DNA of 8,103 nucleotides from Pseudomonadales bacterium (lineage in GTDB: Bacteria; Pseudomonadota; Gammaproteobacteria; Pseudomonadales; Pseudohongiellaceae): contig JAKSCP010000422.1 in NCBI GenBank assembly GCA_022360535.1, positions 1-8,103 on the forward strand, in the 5' to 3' direction. The position numbers and the translations under genes were made by a program. Under the pieces are notes generated by a model. It did not search any database, was not told the DNA's origin, and was given only the letters and a program-made list of their open reading frames with translations. This document shows, piece after piece, positions 5,273-8,103 of this stretch (the stretch's first letter is position 1; each line of letters starts with the position of its first letter).

Positions 5273-7060
5273 ATGAGCTATCAAGTTCTCGCTCGCAAGT
5301 GGCGTCCATCAAATTTCTCTCAAGTAGCGGGACAATCCCACGTCCTCAAGTCTCTGATCAATGCCTTAGACAACCAACGTCTCCACCATGCTTATCTGTT
5401 TACCGGTACCCGTGGTGTCGGTAAGACAACGCTAGCCAGGATACTCGCGAAATGTTTGAACTGTGAGGAGGGCATCAGTTCTCAGCCCTGTGAGCAATGT
5501 GCGTCCTGCCAGGAAATCAACGAAGGTCGCTTTATCGATCTTATTGAAGTGGATGCCGCATCAAGAACAAAGGTGGAAGATACCCGAGAGCTATTGGAGA
5601 ACGTGCAATATTCTCCGAGTCGTGGGCGTTTTAAAGTTTATCTGATAGACGAAGTGCACATGCTTTCGAACCACAGCTTCAATGCGCTGCTTAAAACGCT
5701 CGAAGAGCCTCCGTCTCACGTCAAGTTCCTGTTTGCAACCACCGATCCGCAGAAGCTGCCAATAACAATTTTATCTCGTTGCCTGCAGTTCAATCTTAAA
5801 AATCTCAGTCCGAAGTTGATCGTCGATTACCTGCAAAAAGTACTGCAGGAAGAAAACATCGAATACGACGAAGAAGCGTTATGGCAAATCGCGGCAGGTG
5901 CTGCTGGCAGTATGCGTGATGCCTTGACCCTGGTAGATCAGGCAATTTCTTATTGCCAGGGCAAGATCACGAAAAGTGGTGTCGTTGAAATGCTGGGAGT
6001 GCCTGAACAGCAACAGGTCTACAGTCTATTGTCGGCAATGGCTGCTGGAGACATTACCGGCATGCTGCACCTGGTTAATGAGCTTTCGGATCGATCCCCC
6101 GACTACGTCCATACGTTGGATGGGCTATTGTCGTCCTTGCATCGACTGGCCATAGCCCAGGTTGCACCTGGATCAATCGACAACAGTTTTGGTGACAAGG
6201 AGCAGCTCGAGTCACTGGCCAAATTGTTTAGTGCGGAGGATATCCAGCTATTCTATCAAATCGGGGTGAAAGGCCGCGCTGATTTGCGCGCTGGAATGGA
6301 TGTCCGTTCTGCCTTTGAAATGTTGTTAATCCGTATGATGGTGTTTTCGCCAACTCTGGTGAATGAAGAGTTGAAAGGAACTCTGGTCGACCCAACAGAT
6401 GCAGTTTCTGTAGAGACAGAAGACGTAAAAAAAAACAGTCAACTAAGTGAAGCAGCTCAAGCTGAAATCGCTCAGGTTTCAGACGACTCTGCTGAGCCAC
6501 CACGCCAGCAGTTGGATGAGGTTGCGGCAGAGCCTGCGGCACCAACGGTTTCTGAGACCGAGCCCGACACGACACCAGCATCGGTCGAGCAACCTGAAGC
6601 TGGGGAAGAAGCGGAATCCCAAGTCGAGCTTTCTTCCAGCAGTTCCGAAGAAATATTACAGACGCTAAATCAGGAAAGTTGGTTGGGTTTATTTCCCTCT
6701 CTCCCAGTCACCGGCATCGCTGCCAATGTGTTTGCCAACTCCCAGTTACTGCAGGTACAAGACGATACATTTTACTTTCGATTGGATACAGCGCAGAGTG
6801 CTGTTTTTAGCGACGAGATCGTGCCTAAATTAGAGGCTGCGCTTTCGCAGTTTTTCAGCAAACCGCTTAAAGTGCAGATTGAGATAAACGATGTTGATAC
6901 CGAGACACCTGCACAGCAAGCCGCCAGGATAAAAAAAGAGAAACAGGACGATTTGGTGCAGCAGTTCGAGCAGGATGACAATGTTCAGGAATTGGTTAAA
7001 CGATTTTCAGCGAGCGTTGCGGTAGATTCAATTACATCAGTAGAAGATCAGAGAAAGTAA
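5273..7060 (+). CDS. dnaX: DNA polymerase III subunit tau (and probably gamma)
   Basis: DnaX is the ATPase motor of the clamp loader, which places the beta clamp on DNA; the full-length tau form also ties the polymerase cores to the DnaB helicase. It has 595 residues (E. coli tau 643). The N-terminus MSYQVLARKWRPSNFSQVAGQ is typical. Seen in order are Walker A GTRGVGKT (45-52), the zinc module Cys64, Cys73, Cys76 and Cys79, Walker B LIDEVHML with Asp126-Glu127, sensor 1 FATTDPQKLP (154-163), the SRC arginine finger (Arg169), and sensor 2 GSMRDAL (212-218). The collar domain ends near 365. An acidic linker rich in Glu, Ala, Pro and Ser follows (about 370-460), then the tau-specific C-terminal domain (465-595). 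TAAGG (5264-5268) serves as Shine-Dalgarno. An A9 run at codons 385-388 is described separately. The stop overlaps the ybaB start by one base (TAATG). Confidence 0.97.
   Translation: MSYQVLARKWRPSNFSQVAGQSHVLKSLINALDNQRLHHAYLFTGTRGVGKTTLARILAKCLNCEEGISSQPCEQCASCQEINEGRFIDLIEVDAASRTKVEDTRELLENVQYSPSRGRFKVYLIDEVHMLSNHSFNALLKTLEEPPSHVKFLFATTDPQKLPITILSRCLQFNLKNLSPKLIVDYLQKVLQEENIEYDEEALWQIAAGAAGSMRDALTLVDQAISYCQGKITKSGVVEMLGVPEQQQVYSLLSAMAAGDITGMLHLVNELSDRSPDYVHTLDGLLSSLHRLAIAQVAPGSIDNSFGDKEQLESLAKLFSAEDIQLFYQIGVKGRADLRAGMDVRSAFEMLLIRMMVFSPTLVNEELKGTLVDPTDAVSVETEDVKKNSQLSEAAQAEIAQVSDDSAEPPRQQLDEVAAEPAAPTVSETEPDTTPASVEQPEAGEEAESQVELSSSSSEEILQTLNQESWLGLFPSLPVTGIAANVFANSQLLQVQDDTFYFRLDTAQSAVFSDEIVPKLEAALSQFFSKPLKVQIEINDVDTETPAQQAARIKKEKQDDLVQQFEQDDNVQELVKRFSASVAVDSITSVEDQRK
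6427..6450 (+). promoter_or_regulatory. A9 slippery run in dnaX with stops in both other frames
   Basis: Nine consecutive A (6427-6435) lie at GTA-AAA-AAA-AAC, codons 385-388, just after the clamp-loader domains. A -1 shift (or one extra A in the mRNA) continues Lys-Gln-Ser-Thr-Lys and stops at TGA 6448-6450, giving 392 residues. A +1 shift (or one A lost) reads Thr-Val-Asn and stops at TAA 6444-6446, giving 390 residues. Either product has the content of E. coli gamma. A hairpin CTGAAATC-GCTCA-GGTTTCAG (6462-6482) lies 26 bases downstream, farther than the ribosomal stimulator in E. coli. The arrangement therefore resembles transcriptional slippage as in Thermus thermophilus dnaX. Confidence 0.7.
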
Positions 7061-7380
7061 TGACTGACTTAAATGAAATAATGAAACAAGCCAGACAGAT
7101 GCAAGAGCAGTTTCAAAAAGCTCAGCAGGATCTGGTGAACCAGGTAGTGGATGGTGAGTCTGGTGCTGGACTGGTAAAAGTGTCCATGAATGGAAAGCAC
7201 GATGTCGTTGCTGTGAATCTGGATCCGGATCTCTTGAACGAAGAGAAGGAAGTCGTCGAAGATTTAATAGCCGCTGCCTTTAATGACGCCGTCAGAAAGC
7301 TTGAGGACAAGAACAAAGAAGCTCTTGGTGCAATGACTGGCGGACTGAACCTGCCTGAAGGGTTCAAGTTTCCATTTTAG
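7060..7380 (+). CDS. ybaB: Nucleoid-associated protein YbaB/EbfC family
   Basis: This is a small DNA-binding protein that works as a dimer on the nucleoid; its exact role is unsettled. It has 106 residues, against 109 in E. coli. It starts with a charged helix, NEIMKQARQMQEQFQKAQQD (5-24), typical of the family. A central beta region (GAGLVKVSMNGKHDVVAVNLDP, residues 35-56) follows, then a second helix from about 61 to 89 and the tail GGLNLPEGFKFPF, close to the usual GMPPGFKLPF ending. Its ATG overlaps the dnaX stop by one base and no strong Shine-Dalgarno is seen, so translation is probably coupled. The position between dnaX and recR is the standard one in many bacteria. Confidence 0.96.
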   Translation: MTDLNEIMKQARQMQEQFQKAQQDLVNQVVDGESGAGLVKVSMNGKHDVVAVNLDPDLLNEEKEVVEDLIAAAFNDAVRKLEDKNKEALGAMTGGLNLPEGFKFPF

Positions 7381-7389
7381 GTTCGTCTG

Positions 7390-7995
7390 ATGAATTCCAG
7401 TCCACTTATTGATCAATTGATCGAGGCGTTTCGTTGCCTGCCTGGGGTAGGCCCAAAGTCTGCTCAGCGAATGACCCTTCATCTCCTGGAGCGTAACAGA
7501 GAAGGTGCAAACAAGCTGAGTAAAGCACTGGAAGAGGCTATTGAGCACGTCGGAAACTGCAGGGAATGCCGTACCTTTACCGAGGAAGAGCTGTGCAGAA
7601 TCTGCGCCAGTCACTCACGTAATCAGAAACTTTGTTGTGTGGTCGAGTCGCCAGCAGATATCTTCGCTATCGAACAATCAGGCACGTTTCGCGGTGTCTA
7701 TTTTGTATTGATGGGACATTTGTCACCTATCGATGGCATAGGTCCGGAGCAACTAGGAATCTCGCAGCTGGTCGATAAGGTGCAGTCGCAGGATATTGAA
7801 GAGCTCATAATCGCTTGTAATCCAACGGTCGAGGGTGATGCGACTGCCTACTATATAGCAGAGCAGTTCCGAGAGGCCAATGTCGTAGTTTCTCGCATTG
7901 CACATGGAGTACCGGTTGGCGGTGAGCTGGAATTCGTCGATGGCGGTACCCTAAGTCACGCCTTCAGTGGTCGCAAGGTCATGGAAAGTTCGTAA
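7390..7995 (+). CDS. recR: Recombination mediator RecR
   Basis: RecR acts with RecF and RecO to load RecA on SSB-coated single-stranded DNA at gaps. It has 201 residues, the same as E. coli. A helix-hairpin-helix DNA-binding part includes RCLPGVGPKSAQRM (15-28). The zinc finger uses Cys57, Cys60, Cys69 and Cys72 (CRECRTFTEEELCRIC). The Toprim domain follows, with VVESPADIFAIEQ (84-96), YFVLMGHLSPIDGIGPE (104-120) and NPTVEGD (144-150). The ending RIAHGVPVGGELEFVDGGTL (169-188) forms the Walker-B-like C-terminal region. The ATG at 7390 gives MNSSPLIDQLIEAFRCLPGV, which aligns with the E. coli start. It lies 9 bases after ybaB and is probably in the same operon. Confidence 0.97.
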   Translation: MNSSPLIDQLIEAFRCLPGVGPKSAQRMTLHLLERNREGANKLSKALEEAIEHVGNCRECRTFTEEELCRICASHSRNQKLCCVVESPADIFAIEQSGTFRGVYFVLMGHLSPIDGIGPEQLGISQLVDKVQSQDIEELIIACNPTVEGDATAYYIAEQFREANVVVSRIAHGVPVGGELEFVDGGTLSHAFSGRKVMESS

Positions 7996-7999
7996 CTAG

Positions 8000-8103
8000 A
8001 TGAGCAACGATTCGCTTCCTGTCAATTTCATCGAGTCTTCCGCACAATTCGAGTCGAGCTGTGAATCATGGCAAGGGCGCAATTATCTGGCTTTAGATAC
8101 TGA
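8000..8103 (+). CDS. rnd: Probable ribonuclease D, first 34 codons (3' end outside window)
   Basis: An open frame starts at ATG 8000, four bases after the recR stop, and runs off the window edge. It reads MSNDSLPVNFIESSAQFESS and then CESWQGRNYLALDT, with the next codon starting GA. The ALDT(E/D) end at residues 31-35 fits the first exonuclease motif of RNase D (ALDTEF in E. coli, with the metal-binding Asp and Glu). The distance from the start is also about right. RNase D trims tRNA 3' ends as a 3'-5' exonuclease. A possible Shine-Dalgarno GGAAAG (7983-7988) lies inside the end of recR. With so little sequence, another DEDD-family exonuclease cannot be excluded. Confidence 0.68.
   Translation, partial: MSNDSLPVNFIESSAQFESSCESWQGRNYLALDT

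Noticed and set aside
5070..5276. Plus-strand 68-codon reading frame before dnaX
   Set aside because: It lies over the ffs promoter and SRP RNA, which explain this sequence.

Overview
The window looks like a chromosomal segment of a gammaproteobacterium. Three things support this: the YadG/YadH pair is very close to the E. coli proteins, queF is the long two-domain form typical of gamma- and betaproteobacteria, and RecR has the E. coli length and motif layout. GC content is moderate, roughly half by eye. A marine free-living species is a guess only. I recognise the families but cannot assign a genus.

Left part (1-2216): the end of an ABC-2 exporter operon, with a YadG-type ATPase cut by the window edge and its YadH-type permease, followed 16 bases later by queF for queuosine biosynthesis. 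All three are on the + strand and closely spaced.

Middle part (2217-3131): about 900 bases without a convincing protein gene, holding the most unusual structure in the window. An intact tRNA-Ser(GGA) at 2653-2740 with an 18-bp palindromic terminator sits between two related repeat modules. Upstream is a perfect 40-base copy of the middle of the same tRNA. Its T-loop is interrupted by a 192-bp hairpin-rich stretch flanked by TTCGAA, after which tRNA 3'-end sequence resumes. Downstream is a second, shorter module that starts with the same 46 bases (one mismatch) and ends the same way. The modules consist largely of short perfect hairpins, most with a GAA triloop closed by C-G and with differing stems. 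The leader of the next gene (about 3008-3121) is C-rich and G-poor, as in Rho-utilisation sites.

Right part (3132-8103): a secreted PQQ-dependent dehydrogenase of the glucose-dehydrogenase type, then a housekeeping cluster: ffs (4.5S SRP RNA) with an extended -10 promoter, dnaX, ybaB/ebfC, recR and the start of an rnd-like gene. dnaX to rnd are packed with a 1-base overlap and gaps of 9 and 4 bases, so they are probably one transcript. dnaX carries a run of nine A just after the clamp-loader domains. Both alternative frames stop within six codons of this run, which suggests that a short gamma-like form is made beside full-length tau.

Functionally the window joins replication and repair (DnaX, YbaB, RecR), RNA metabolism (tRNA-Ser, QueF, SRP RNA, RNase D), periplasmic sugar or alcohol oxidation, and an exporter of unknown substrate.
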